Source: Mytilisepta virgata (lineage: Eukaryota > Mollusca > Bivalvia > Mytilida > Mytilidae). Taken from it: a stretch of 64,000 nucleotides of DNA. The notes below the pieces were generated by a model, which was not told where the DNA came from, made no database searches, and saw only the letters and a list, made by a program, of their open reading frames with translations. The position numbers were made by a program, and so were the translations under genes. Positions within the stretch are counted from its first letter, which is position 1; each line of letters starts with the position of its first letter. Shown one piece after another: positions 43,971 through 55,231 of this stretch. The DNA lies in the NCBI GenBank assembly GCA_028015205.1, contig JAPWFG010000026.1, forward strand, positions 682,001 through 746,000, in the 5' to 3' direction.

Positions 43971-46085
43971 TTTCAATGTGAAGGAAACTCCGTTTTGGCT
44001 GTAAATAAGATTATGTATCTACTTTCATATGAAATAAGAATGGTTTTGGTTTTGAATTTCCTTCTTTGTAATATTCCAAAAAGTGATGCAAATTGACCCA
44101 AATCGCCTCTATACACGTACGACATTTGTTATAATATATTTGTTTGCTAACATAAAAATGCATTGCATACAATGGTTTACGATAAAAAGTAGGTAAATAT
44201 TTAGAATTAAAAAAATCAATGGTTATGAGTGAAACAAAAACAAATACACGGGAAAGCGGCCTTACTTCTTCCTTTGGTCCTGGATTTGTTTTTTCGGCCG
44301 TTATCGTATCCTTAATTTATATTTTCATTTAAACCAAAAAATTTTCTGATTGGTCCAGGTCCTCCATTTTCTACACACCTACAGTGGTCCTGACTTTTTG
44401 TTTTGCCAAAATCCTGCACTGGTCCTGCCAAATTTCATCCTAGCCCTACCCCGTCCCCATCCCCCATGAAAATCAAATGGTTGCTCCCTTAGTCATTGAA
44501 TTTTTAGAAGAGAAGAAATTTGAAAATTTGGCCAATCAACACCAATAATATGCCTGTGGTTGACGAAAGGACTTTCTATTCATACACTATTCTGACATTT
44601 GTCTGATGAGGTTATTTAATAATGGTAGAAATTTCTCTGCGTTCAAAAATCAAGGTCTCAAACAGAGGATTTTTTTCAAACTTCTAAAATACATTTTGAT
44701 ATTATTACTAACAATTATATAAACGTACATGTAATATAATAAATTATTAATGAATTCGGTCGAATTTTGATAGAACAGGATGTGAGCACCTTGTTTGTTT
44801 TGATATATTCTATAAAGCTGAAGCAGTTTGGTTGATGAAGGCGATGATGAAACTGCGTTATCCAATGAACCGTTTAGAATTTTCGTGTTTTGGAAAATGC
44901 CACATATATCCACCATATAGAATTTGGTGACGTCTGTTTTGTGTACTTGTGCGAATAAGAATGATTTTTCATGAAGGGTGGGGGCGGGAGCAAGAAAATA
45001 AAGCAGGTTTCATTCTGTTAAAGAGGTCAGGACTAAAAAATATTAAAAAAAAACAATCACACTTGTCCCCTAAAAATCAATTATATGCTCCTCTTGGAAT
45101 TCCCTTTAAAGTATTCACCATGTGCATTTTAAATTGTTTGAAGATATATATTTACGTAAAAGCGAAAGACCAAAGTCAGCAAATCTTTTTCTTACGTTGA
45201 AACTGACAAGAAATAATTGTTTATAGGCTTGTTTACTTTAATTCACAGTACAAACCTCGCCCATGCTATGTCTGGAAATAAATATTTATTCATTGTTCAA
45301 TACAAGTATGATATATGAACTCTGAACAGTTAATCAAGGCGAGGCTTTATAGCCGAGGTTTAATTTCGAGTTTTATTTTCAAAATTTTAATGTCTTCGAA
45401 CAGGGGACTATTATATAATATTTACATGCACGTAACCAAATCATGAATAAGTATTAGAAATTATTCTGTTAACAAAATAAGAATAATTTAATTGTCTTTT
45501 ATGTTCTTGTAATATTTGTGGAAAGCCGGAAGTTCATAGAGAAAATCGAAGGTAATGGTACTGCAGCCGTATTGTAGGGTACCGTTTCAGTAAATCGTAA
45601 GAGTTGCCACTGATCGTAAATCCTTTGAATATATACAAGTTACGACTTATCGTAACTCTTACAACTTTAAGTAAAACAGTATCTCGGTTTCGTGCATGTA
45701 GGGTGACACATACAAAAATCCGAATAAGTATATTCGCTAAAATAAGCAAAACGTATGCGCATATAAACTGTTTTTTTTTTAATTTTTAATTTGTCATTTA
45801 ATATGAGGTGCTTACGGAAAGATTTTGATGCTCTTTGAATTTTAAATTTTTAATTTGGAACGGTACCTTCTTTGTTTGATCAACTCAACCATGTTATCTA
45901 AAATCTCTGAAACCTTGGAGAATGTTCATGTACATACAATAAGGAGAACGATTCCATTACCTAATGCGTAACGGCCTATTGACTCTTTGCTTCATTTGTT
46001 GCTTTTCTTATATAATTGTTCATAAAAGTTAAATATATGTTCTTAAAAATTTATTAATACGTTCAATAATTTGCATCATGGGATA
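43971..46085. other. Intergenic with dispersed repeat pieces
   Basis: 44230-44491 is a repeat ending AATCAAATGGTTGCTCCCTTA (compare ends near 11402 and 56106). 44605-44745 (ATAATGGTAGAAATTTCTCT, CGTCTCAAAC-type) recurs at about 49508-49640. A partly inverted stretch at 45590-45665 repeats GTAAGAGTT. No gene recognised. Confidence 0.55.
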
Positions 46086-46344
46086 CCTCGTTGCTTTTGT
46101 GACAGTGTATTTGATTGGACAATCAAAAACGAAACTAGGATGACTGGCCTGTCGCATGGCGGCGGAGAAAATTGACTAAGTTTCATTGAACAAAATGGCT
46201 GATGATAGGTGTACTGATCATTTCATGAGGTTTTGGTACCAGGGATATACAAAGTCAATTTTCTCCTCCGCCATGGGACAAGCCAGTCATCCTAGTTTCG
46301 TTTTTGATTGTCCAGTCAAATACACTGTGACAAAAGAAACGAGG
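46086..46344. mobile_element. 259-bp hairpin MITE, TA target
   Basis: Flanked by TA (46084-46085, 46345-46346). The arms, about 95 bp each, start CCTCGTTGCTTTTGTGACAG and include GACAATCAAAAACGAAACTA, GGATGACTGGC and GGCGGAGAAAATTGACT. The complement returns from about 46250 with a few differences, around a loop of roughly 70 bp. No coding capacity. Confidence 0.9.
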
Positions 46345-46509
46345 TATTATTGAACCTATTTATAAATGTTTAAGTAAATATGAAGATGCATATCATTTCT
46401 TTTTTTTAAATGTCCTTTAAATAGAAATATTTATAATGATTTAGTTAGAAGCTTACACTGGTTACCTGACTGTTGTAGCTTGGATTTAAATCTTTTAACT
46501 AGGGGTAGA

Positions 46510-46680
46510 TTTTTTTTATGAACAAATATTCATTAATGAACATATATTTATGTTGTATGCAAATATATTTTATTTTATGAACACGTATTTTGATTTATTG
46601 AATACATATTTTGTTTTTATGAACATATATTCGCTTTTACGAACAATTATTTAATTTTATGAATATATATTTTGTTTTTT
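46510..46680 (+). repeat. A+T-rich tandem repeat, about 28-bp unit
   Basis: Degenerate units built on TTTATGAACATATATTTTG, six or so copies. Confidence 0.7.
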
Positions 46681-47074
46681 TGTGAATATTGCAACGTCTG
46701 ATACGCCATACTCGAGAGGACTTTATATTTCACGACCTTATATAATATACAATGTACTGCAGGGACAATACTCACCATTATACCTAATAGTTTATTAATT
46801 ACCTTTCTATTTTTGCATATTTTAGTTTTAACCATATTTTCACTTTTGATTTGTCTATCATGCAAAAGAACGACGTTTTGTTGCCGGTTGTAGGGTTCTA
46901 ATGCCCGCTACCAGTTGACCCGCTTTATGATTGGTCAATTACGCCTCATGAATATTCATTTACTCGACCAAAACGTTATCATTACCGTTAATGAATTCAA
47001 TTCATATGCAAAACTCATATATTTGTTATTGTTAACTGTTTTAAAATGTAATTACTTTATTCTTATCTCTCTGC

Positions 47075-47221
47075 AGCCAGGCAATAGACAAAGAAGAACA
47101 TTTTTCCCTCGGTACTGGGAACAGCTCAACAGTTCTATTGTCCTCAGTCATTGGTTTCGGGTAATAGAACACTAAGCCGTTTTAGTACCTTGGGAAATAT
47201 ATTCTGGTCTATTGCCTGGCT
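47075..47221. mobile_element. 147-bp hairpin element
   Basis: The ends AGCCAGGCAATAGAC and its exact complement are followed inside by a second inverted pair, TTCCCTCGGTACT and AGTACCTTGGGAA. This looks like a small MITE. A target duplication was not identified. Confidence 0.75.
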
Positions 47222-47834
47222 ACACATTCAATAACTGTATAATATTGCACTCAGTAAAATGCCATAATTGTATAATTTTCATGCAATAACCTTTTTATTA
47301 TATAGTAAACAGACAAATTAAAATTTAAAAAATCAAGACATTAATTTTTAATCACCGGTCACTAACTCACCGGTAAAAAAAAATAGTAACTAATATGTTT
47401 TTTCTATATAAAAATCAAGATATTAATTTTACTATTTTTTTTATAGTATCTTTTCAGGGAACGAAGAAGACGTGATTTCTCATAGCCTTGATTTATCAGT
47501 CTACTACTTAGAGAAAATCTATAGTCTGTTTTTAATTGTGTGAAAGGTAGCTATATTCAAAAGGTAAAGGCCACATAATTTTTAAAAGTGAAAAATGAAT
47601 TAAACTTTTACTTATATATTTTGTACCTTTCTTTCGCATTTTGCTTGTTGTAACCAGATGCTATTTTTTCCTGTAATCTTCAAAGAATGTGGCTTGTATA
47701 AATTCAAAATATAGTATTTAAACAGTTTATTTCATACATAAATATAACGATTGAAAGTAACAAAAGCTATTGATATTGAAATTTGCACTATATGTAGTAT
47801 CATTACAAAGCACTAAATATAAATTGTGTTGTCA
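47222..47834. other. Downstream flank of the MULE-like exon
   Basis: A+T-rich sequence. A TTAAAAATCAAGA(C/T)ATTAATTTT motif appears at about 47325 and again near 47410. No gene recognised. Confidence 0.4.
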
Positions 47835-48398
47835 TTATCTTAGATGAATCAGTTGAGAAGCTGAGTCAGTGTACTGCATAACGTTAATCTCGTTGTTGCG
47901 TAGTCTCTGCTTGTCAATGAGTTGATGTAACCTGCTGTCCATATGTCGGTACTTTCTGCGTTTGTGTGATGGAAGACCACCAGCGGCGACCTGTATGATC
48001 TTACCTTCATTAACGGCTTGAATCTGCTTGATGTGGTTGATGAAAGTGAAAATGTTTGGGTGAGCCTTTTGAATCTGTTTCTTAATCTTTGAATACCAGC
48101 CCTCAAAGTGATTTGTTGTTCTTGGTCCATCATGGTCAAAGTGGTTGAAGAGATGACGATCTGACTCTACCCACTGTGTTGTCACGTAGTCGGTAAAAGG
48201 CACTGTATTGGTGTTCACGTCAGCAGTCTCAAACTCGGTTAAAGCGTCAAACCAGACATCTTCTACTTTATCTGCAGGCGCTAACGGTAATGCTGCTGCT
48301 CTTCTTACTAATAATGTAACGGCTTCAATCTCTTTATACGCAATCTGCAGACCCGTCTGTTGAGTAGTGTTGTTGGATAGATGCTGTAAGTTATTCAT
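47835..48398 (-). CDS. MULE/FLYWCH-type transposase-like protein, C-terminal part
   Basis: 187 uninterrupted codons to TAA-side end at 47835. Key stretches are VRRAAALPLAP, VEDVWFDALTEFE, FTDYVTTQWVESDRHLFNHF, GPRTTNHFEGWYSKIKKQIQ and KAHPNIFTFINHIKQIQ. The NHFEGW and KAHPNI blocks are characteristic of the region after the catalytic domain in MULE-type transposase proteins, which often carry an N-terminal FLYWCH zinc finger. The catalytic DDE part and zinc finger are not here. The exon may start at an internal acceptor (ACTTACAG, about 48383) rather than at the ATG at 48398, or the copy may be truncated. No other exon was seen within 3 kb upstream. The absence of stops or frameshifts suggests a young insertion or a gene still under constraint. 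Confidence 0.7.
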   Translation of the reverse strand: MNNLQHLSNNTTQQTGLQIAYKEIEAVTLLVRRAAALPLAPADKVEDVWFDALTEFETADVNTNTVPFTDYVTTQWVESDRHLFNHFDHDGPRTTNHFEGWYSKIKKQIQKAHPNIFTFINHIKQIQAVNEGKIIQVAAGGLPSHKRRKYRHMDSRLHQLIDKQRLRNNEINVMQYTDSASQLIHLR

Positions 48399-49629
48399 TT
48401 TTTTTTAAAAAATATTATTATTTAATCAAATTCATTCACTATTATTTTACAATATTTTCTTTTTTTTTTAGATAAAAATCAACTCATAACATTAATTTAA
48501 ACTGTAAATAATGGATTTACTTTCTTGCATGTCAAACATGCAAATAATTGGTATCTTTCATGAAATGGACAATATACCTTATCAAAACATGGCCATCTAA
48601 TTATATAAAATATTTTTGTAGGAAAACCGGGAGGTATGTTTTTTACAAATGTAGGACAAGTGGGTATAAACCCTTTTATGTCCTATAAAGTAAAAGTTCG
48701 AGAACATCAAAAATATTGATTTGTTAGACGACAATGGCGGCATCCAGTTGGGAGCGTTTTGTCTCCGAGAAGGATTAATCATAAGTATATACTATTACAC
48801 TCCATATAATATTGCTTTAAAAATTGATGCAGAAAATCGATTTATATGACATTAAAAAGGTCTTGCTATACAATAAAATGTTTATTGCATGAATTTGAGA
48901 ATATTGTCCATTGCAAAATAATGATTGCACCGGCAAGCTGGTGAAATATATTATTTTATGAACCACTTAAAGCAATATTGCCCACGGCCGATGGCATTTG
49001 GCAATATTTCTGTTAAGTGGTCCATAAAACATGATATTGCACTCAATAAAGTGCAACAATTCTATAATAATATTAATCAATATTAATATTATTGAGTTTT
49101 TGGTTTTAATCGAGATAAGTAAACAATATTGCACAACAGCTATTTCATCCCAGATTGATTTTGTTGCGTAATATTTATTGTGAAGTGCACTTTAAGATTA
49201 ACAATCTTAATAAAAGTTACTTTCACGGTAAAAAATTTTGGACATAGACCAAAAGAACTCACCAAAGTTATGAATTTTCTTATTCGATTATTTATGTACT
49301 TTCAGAATAAGATGACCGAGAAAAATGAGTTGTATTTTGTGAAACATCTCCTTAAGGGATTTTGTAAAAAAATTCTTTTAGGGCGTTTTGTTGATTTCAA
49401 CTGCATTGTGCATGTTACTCCTTAAGAAATAAATGTTTAGGTAAAAAAAAGCGGTCGTCTTTTTGGAAAGACCCAGGTGGACTTTCAGTAAACTGTTTCT
49501 GCTGAGTATGATTAATAATGGTAGAAATTTCTCTCTGTTCAAAATCAACGTCTCAAACAAAGGATTTCTAAAATATATTTTGATATTATTATATAGTTTG
49601 TATTAACAATTATATATACAATATTATAT
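48399..49629. other. Intergenic, with a hairpin and a dispersed repeat
   Basis: 48947-49037 is an imperfect hairpin: ATTTTATGAACCACTTAAAG..CAATATTGCC and its counterpart GGCAATATTTC..TTAAGTGGTCCATAAAA. 49508-49640 repeats the sequence found at 44605-44745. The small open frames are not recognisable. Confidence 0.6.
48947..49037. repeat. Imperfect hairpin, about 36-bp arms
   Basis: The arms include ACCACTTAAAGCAATATTGCC and GGCAATATTTCTGTTAAGTGG. Possibly a small MITE; flanking duplications are unclear. Confidence 0.75.
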
Positions 49630-49769
49630 ACTTATTGACTGGGTATGAGGGGAATAGTAAGTCTATTGTCCCCGAGATACCAGCTATTGCCCCGAGGTGT
49701 AGCCAAGGGGCAATAGTTTGTATCGAGGGACAATAAACTTATTATTCCCCGAATATGCAGTCAATAAGT
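49630..49769. mobile_element. 140-bp hairpin element
   Basis: The outer arms ACTTATTGACTG and CAGTCAATAAGT enclose AGGGGAATAGTAAG against TTATTATTCCCC. The centre pairs CTATTGCCCC with GGGGCAATAG. Nearly the whole length can fold on itself. Non-coding. Confidence 0.82.
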
Positions 49770-49869
49770 GTTTTATTATACCGAAAGAAAATTTCACTGA
49801 TACCTAATACATTTTTAGTCTTTTCCGCATCGCTGTCGTCTAATATATCTTGTTTATTCTCCTCGGTTA

Positions 49870-51045
49870 GGGACCGTGCAATATTTATCAGGCAGGTGGG
49901 ACCGGTGCAAATTCTGATTATGGCTTTAAAAAAGTAAATGTCCTATACTGATTTAGGCTGTAAAAATTCAATGTCGTATGACTTGCATTCAGAAAAAAGT
50001 AAGTGTCCTATTAGCTTAATCTGAAAAAATTGGCACACAAACTGATAGGATATTACAAAAGAGTTACTTTAGTTTTTAAATTTGACTGTGTGTGTTGTCA
50101 CATACTGTATACCAATAAGAAATAATTTAATCTACTAAGTGAAGTGCCAAGATTTTTTTTTTATAAATTTCATGGAAATGTAATGAAACTTGGCAGGTAG
50201 TAAGAGAAATATGTACAGAGGATAGATACTAAGTATTATTGATATCTAAAATATTACAAAAGAATTACTTTAGTTTTTAAAGTTGACTGTGTGTGTGTGT
50301 TGTTTGATGTGCCAAAAAGATGTAATTTAATGTAAAAAGTACCTGTAGTTGACTGTGCAAGGCTTAAAATTAAAAAAAAAAAACTGCCCCAGTGTGGTTC
50401 TAATAGTCCATCAATAATGCTGACAGTGTGACAAAGGATATAGATAATAGTTATGTATAGCTGTATGGTACCTGTCTATTTAACAAATAGTTCATGACAC
50501 TGAGGGTCATATGGCAGTATATGGACCGGTTGGTCGCCCGACAAAAATTATAAGGACCGAAGCGAAGCTGAGGTCCATATAATTTTTTGAGGGCGATCAA
50601 CCGGTCCAAATACTGACATTTGATCCGAAGTGTCATGAACTATTTGTTATACTATACTTTTCTGGGATTTAATCGAATTAAATCGATCTCGTCAAAACGA
50701 GGCGAACCATATAATGTACAACCGATCCATATAACATATGGACCGGCTTAGATAACATAGTTAAATAGAGTAGTAAAAGTGTAAAAGTATAATATTTCAG
50801 AATATTAATGTGGAAAAGGAATATTGCTTTATTTTCCGAGCGAAGCGAGGCGGATATATATTTTTTTAAATTACCATATCATACATGTTTTTTTTTGTTT
50901 TGTTTCCTAAAGTAATTATAAAAAAGTTGCTTTCCTATTATTTTTAAGGATGGAAAAAGTCCTATCAGTATAAGAGCAAAAACAAGTATGTGTCCTACTG
51001 CATTTAGCACCGGTCCTACCTGCCTGATAAATATTGCACGGTTCC
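49870..51045. mobile_element. 1.2-kb Harbinger-like non-autonomous element, TTA target
   Basis: Flanked by TTA (49867-49869, 51046-51048). The ends read GGGACCGTGCAATATTTATC and, on the other strand, GGAACCGTGCAATATTTATC. Both continue through AGGCAGGTNGGACCGGTGC for about 40 bp, then a sub-terminal TAAGTGTCCTA/TATGTGTCCTA theme. The interior holds two direct repeats (GTTACTTTAGTTTTTAAATT and GACTGTGTGTGT, at about 50060 and 50262) and a hairpin at 50481-50649. There is no transposase ORF. GG ends plus TTA fit PIF/Harbinger. Confidence 0.85.
50481..50649. mobile_element. 169-bp hairpin nested in the Harbinger-like element
   Basis: Arms of about 78 bp start TAACAAATAGTTCATGACAC and include TATGGACCGGTTG..CGCCC and AAAATTATAAGGACC. 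Their complements return after a 13-base loop GAAGCGAAGCTGA. A few mismatches. It is either a MITE inserted into the larger element or part of its own structure. Confidence 0.85.
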
Positions 51046-51851
51046 TTATAGGGGGGCAAATCCCTCCCAATCAATATTTTCGATGTCTCGGGCGTTTACT
51101 TTACGATAAGATAAAACTAGACAGAAATTTGGCGGAAAGAATATCATAAAGCCGGTCCAATAGTTTTTCATGAAAGTACTCTTGACCGGTCAATAGTACT
51201 TAAACAGAATAGTGGAAATTGTATGAACAATAATATTTTTATTATCTGTAATTTTCTAATGAAACTAATACACTGAGGTATAATAAATGATAAATTATTT
51301 ATACAGTATATACGGGTTTGGTTCTGGCTGTTTATTGCATTTTCTCTTGACAGATAGATATAAGGTTGGATTTGTAAAATCTAAACTCAACATTTCGTAA
51401 TTTTACAAAATGTTTTAGGGAATTTTCTTTTAGAAACTTCATCAGATCAGACTACAAATAAGTATGTAGAATAATCAGAAAGAATACATGATGCAGAAAT
51501 TGTGAATGCAGTTACATTCAATCAACATGATTAGGGAACTAAGGCCACCTTCTCCTGTATTTGTTTCACTGATAAAAATAATTGTTAAGTTTAATAATTT
51601 TGATGATTTCCCTTTTCTATCGTAAATGATGGCAAGTAATGTATTTGAGTGTTAACAAACAAAGCCTAATTATTCATAAATTTATGTTTTCCGTAGTCGT
51701 GCACAGAGACGGGTTTGATCAGTTGTGGAGCAATTTGTATCATTTTATGGACTTTTATTAAATGCACTTGTAATTTCAAAATTTAAGGAATGTGATTTGA
51801 TGAAATATTTCTAGTTTGATATGTGTGTATTCCTCAATTTAGAATAACATA
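51046..51851. other. Intergenic, nothing recognised
   Basis: A+T-rich unique-looking sequence with no exon or repeat end that I can support. Confidence 0.4.
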
Positions 51852-52388
51852 CTAGTCAACAAAAGAAACGATACAGGGTAATGCATTTTTCATATATTCA
51901 TATCTTAAAATAGCTGTACTAAGCAGGAAAATAGACCCACACGTCTGATTTTCATAATAGATTGTTCTCTCATCAAAATCATGGATTTTGTGCAAAAAGT
52001 TTGAAATGGAAAATTCCATATTTTGAGATTTCAAAAATCACATTTTTCAACCGAAAATAAAAAAAATCAGTATATTTATCGGTTATGTGAATCATAATGT
52101 CTGTGTGACAAAAGATTTGAGTTTTTTTTCTACAGACTTCAGCCACTGGATTTTCATTTTACAAAATGTTTGTCCATTTTCTTCTCGATTTTCCGCAAAT
52201 TTAATTTAACCCTTCTTTAGGAAATTTCCATTTTCCACCGTTTCAAGTATTATCTAAATTTCAAAATGAGACGAATTATATCAAGGAATGAAGTAACAAA
52301 CCACTTCTGCCCTAATACTTAAGTTTTTTTTAAGGAATTACCAAGATATTTGGTTCCGAACTCGTGCATCGTTACTTTTGTTGACTAG
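51852..52388. mobile_element. Tc1/mariner-like MITE, TA target
   Basis: A 537-bp element flanked by TA (51850-51851, 52389-52390). The ends read CTAGTCAACAAAAGAAACGA and, on the other strand, CTAGTCAACAAAAGTAACGA. The TA target and the AAAAGNAACGAT end are of Tc1/mariner character (inference). No transposase; a small open frame at the left end is fortuitous. Confidence 0.85.
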
Positions 52389-52459
52389 TATACAATTGTA
52401 GTTTAAAAACCTGTTCCATATGGCCATGAAGGATATTGAAAATTAGTTCAGAGCAGATA

Positions 52460-52610
52460 GAGGAACCAGAGTGGGTTATCTTTTCATAACCAATGTAGGT
52501 AAGGGAGATAATTAAATTCTCTCCCTTTTGTCCTCAGGCTAAAAGGGAGACAAATTTATTATCTCCCTTACCTACATTGGTTATGAAAAGATAACTCACT
52601 CTGGTTCCTC
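52460..52610. mobile_element. 151-bp near-perfect hairpin MITE, TA target
   Basis: Flanked by TA (52458-52459, 52611-52612). The arms run GAGGAACCAGAGTG.., TTATCTTTTCATAACCAATG, TAGGTAAGGGAGATAAT and, after a short CTCAGGC turn, return as the complement with only a few differences. The whole element folds into one long stem, which points to a recent insertion. Confidence 0.92.
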
Positions 52611-52612
52611 TA

Positions 52613-53362
52613 ACCTATAAATTGTTATGCATGAGAGGGATAAGCAGGTGTGTGAAGGACACCCAGGATCAAAGTCATTTTACTGCCACGTAAAAGGAAT
52701 TGTATGTACTGATTGGCATCAAAAAGGGGGGGTTTGGTTCTGACTGTCCGTCATGTTACTTTCTTAAAGACCTAAAAAATGACAAGTTTGTGTGAAAACT
52801 GTTTCCCATAGCAATATTAAGATATTTAGTAAATTATTTAATATTTATTATTAGAAAATTTTAAGATAGATATTTTGAGAGCCATTAGTGGATATATGGA
52901 ATTGAGCTAAGATTCGGGAGGAAATGGGCCTACTTAGTCCTGCTGCTTTGTGGTGTCAAGTGAGCCGTAAACTGTCATCATATACTTAGAAGACAACATC
53001 CGTGATGCAATTATATGTCTGACAAAGAAGAAGTTGTCTTTAACGTTTTCACTGTCTTACATACATTTGGGATTTAATTTAACTTGTAGAATTAGATTGT
53101 CTTAGACGAATGTACAAGGTGTCGCAAATAATAAAGTTTTCCTTCAGAAACAGAAAACCAATTATAGAAGTGACATTTAGATAATCACGGAAACAATCCA
53201 ATTTAAACTCTTCAGGCATGTTTATATATATTTATATTTATAAGTCCTTAAATTTCAATTTATATATGAAATGCTCATAAATAAGGAAGGTTAATTGTAA
53301 CAGGATATATCGGCATATTATATTTTAAGGACAACGTCACGTGTTGTCTACTAGCTGAATTT
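52613..53362. other. Intergenic, nothing recognised
   Basis: Unique-looking sequence between the hairpin and the minisatellite. A GGTTTGGTTCTGACTGTCCG-type stretch near 52730 resembles one near 51310. No gene. Confidence 0.4.
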
Positions 53363-53606
53363 TATAGTGTGAATGGGTCATGTATGTTTTGTAGTGTGAA
53401 GGGGTTATGTATGTTTTATAGTGTGAAGGGGTTATGTATGTTTTGTAGTGTGAAGGGGCTATGTATGTTTTGTAGTGTGAAGGGGTTGTGTATGTTTTGT
53501 AGTGTGAAGAGGTTATGTATGTTTTTTAGTGTGAAGAGGTTATGTAGGTTTTGTAGTGTGAAGGGGTTATGTATGTTTTGTAGTGTGAAGAGGTTATGTA
53601 TGTTTT
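53363..53606 (+). repeat. 27-bp minisatellite, nine copies
   Basis: The unit reads TAGTGTGAAGGGGTTATGTA followed by TGTTTTG. Nine head-to-tail copies differ by one to three bases. Since 27 is a multiple of three and the unit has no stop in one frame, it gives a 79-residue open frame repeating CMFCSVKGL. There is no ATG-led upstream context, no splice sites and no homologue that I know, so I do not call a gene. Confidence 0.95.
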
Positions 53607-54099
53607 AATCAGGAAAATGTACTTTGCCGGACTTTGCACATCCCGTGTGCATGTAAATAAATATTTTTATTAAAGCAGTTCAGATCAGTATTTCTCCAAT
53701 TATTTTTTTGTTTTCAGACTATCAGATCAGCTAAAGAAAAAATGTATAATCCACGTATGATTGTCGATTGGTCGTTGAGAATTCCCTTAGATTTTCTTGA
53801 AGTTTTTCGAAGATTGCGTAACAACATAAACAAACTACTACAGTATTGTGTGTAAAATAAATAGGTTTCTTAATGAGAACTTACAGCAGTGACAAAAAGT
53901 CAGGCTTCTTGATGGATCAAGAGGGATAATCAAGTGATCCACCAACAACTTGTTTCCAAAATGTGACGTTTTGATGTGTTGCGTCATGCGAAAGAAGTGT
54001 AAGAGTCAGTAGGAGGTTCATGGAGAATTATATATTATTACAGCTAATTTAAAACTGTTGAAAGAAATAGAGAAACAAAATCTTACTCCGCTAGCAGGT
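53607..54099. other. Intergenic, nothing recognised
   Basis: Unique-looking A+T-rich sequence. Confidence 0.4.
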
Positions 54100-54201
54100 G
54101 ATTATCATATTTCTACAGTCTCAATAGTTGAACCTTCAAATTTCTCGCCAAGACTCGAAATTTGAAGGTTTAACTAACCCGACTGCAGAAATACAATAAT
54201 C
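54100..54201. mobile_element. 102-bp hairpin element
   Basis: The arms GATTATCATATTTCTACAGT and AACCTTCAAATTTC are mirrored by GAAATTTGAAGGTT and ACTGCAGAAATACAATAATC around a 12-base turn. A small MITE-like hairpin; no clear target duplication. Confidence 0.8.
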
Positions 54202-54951
54202 AAGTGCTCACAAAGTAAGTTTCTATATTTGTTTGTTTCAAGGAATTAGCAAAAAGAAAGCTCCACAAAGAAGAAAGCTGACATCTTAAATTTTGTTGAA
54301 AGGCTTTTGTCTGAATTTTATGTCTTTCATTTCCACCACCCTGAAAAATAGCGTAAAACCGTACAAATCATTTCTCTTATACTTAGATCTTGTTCTGTGA
54401 TTTGTATTGGCTTGTTTGTTAGCTTCTAGTATTGTTGCACTTTGGACAATAAATTTTAGTTCAATATATGGATGTTTAGCCTTGAGATCTACTGTCTGTA
54501 TATACCTTTGCACCTTATTCACCAATTTTAAGCCAAAATACACACGACCATGTTTCCGTAGGCAACATAATTCAAAATGAAGGTCACCCCTGTACTAACT
54601 GTGGTTTATCGTCAAAGCCATAAACTCTTCTTGTCTTAACTATTTTACCGTATACTAGTTGTCCCATTGACGTACACTTCATATTCTTTTATTTTTTTTT
54701 ATATGCAAATGGTATGTACAACTTGGTTTGTGAACAATGGAAATCGCACGTTACAGATATGTAATGAATATGATTTCTACAAAAACTCAAATCAACAGTC
54801 GAACCAGAAACCTTTACTTTTAAATCAATGTTACCTGAAATATCATATTTCCTGTCTGGTATTTTTAATCTAATAGTTATAGCATTGATTTCATTTAAAT
54901 TAAATCGCTAATGTTGTATGACCTTTTTGTCACTGTTACTTGGAAAAATCT
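54202..54951. other. Intergenic, nothing recognised
   Basis: A+T-rich. Open frames at 54286-54543 (-) and 54667-54873 (+) have no recognisable product. Confidence 0.4.
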
Positions 54952-54998
54952 TTAATACCCGAGTTGTTACTCGATGAAAATGTACAGATCTTGTGAAT
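54952..54998 (+). ncRNA. Decayed hammerhead copy upstream of the intact motif
   Basis: GAGTTGTTACTCGATGAAAA followed by TGTACAGATCTTGTG aligns with the 3' half of the hammerhead at 55232-55277 (stem II, GAA box, stem III, start of stem I). The CTGATGA box is lost. The offset is about 280 bp. It is unlikely to cleave. Confidence 0.5.
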
Positions 54999-55231
54999 TA
55001 AAATTGGTATTTTTATAATATAATTCATGACTAAGTCAACAAATCTGCTAGTGGACTCAGTTGCTAATGTTTCGATACAAGAGTGAAATTGAATCTGTAC
55101 ATTTACTGTTGTAAAAATTCAGTTAAAACTAAGGAGTATCTCTATAGTGAAAAGTTTTGGTCATTTTGGATTAGAAGTTGCTCTCCGACGTTTTGGGTTA
55201 TTGTTTTGGTATTGCATAATTTAGGCTTTGA

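Noticed and set aside
44600..44650. CTGATGAGG at 44603 as a hammerhead start
   Set aside because: No stem II/GAA box at the right distance and no stem I partner. It is part of a dispersed repeat instead.
46915..47175. 86-codon ORF as an exon with a CTCTCTGCAG acceptor
   Set aside because: The acceptor-like sequence is simply the border of the 147-bp hairpin element, and the frame has no recognisable domain.
53369..53608. Cys-rich 79-residue peptide gene
   Set aside because: It is produced entirely by a 27-bp minisatellite with a GTG rather than ATG at its start. There is no signal peptide and no splice or poly(A) context.
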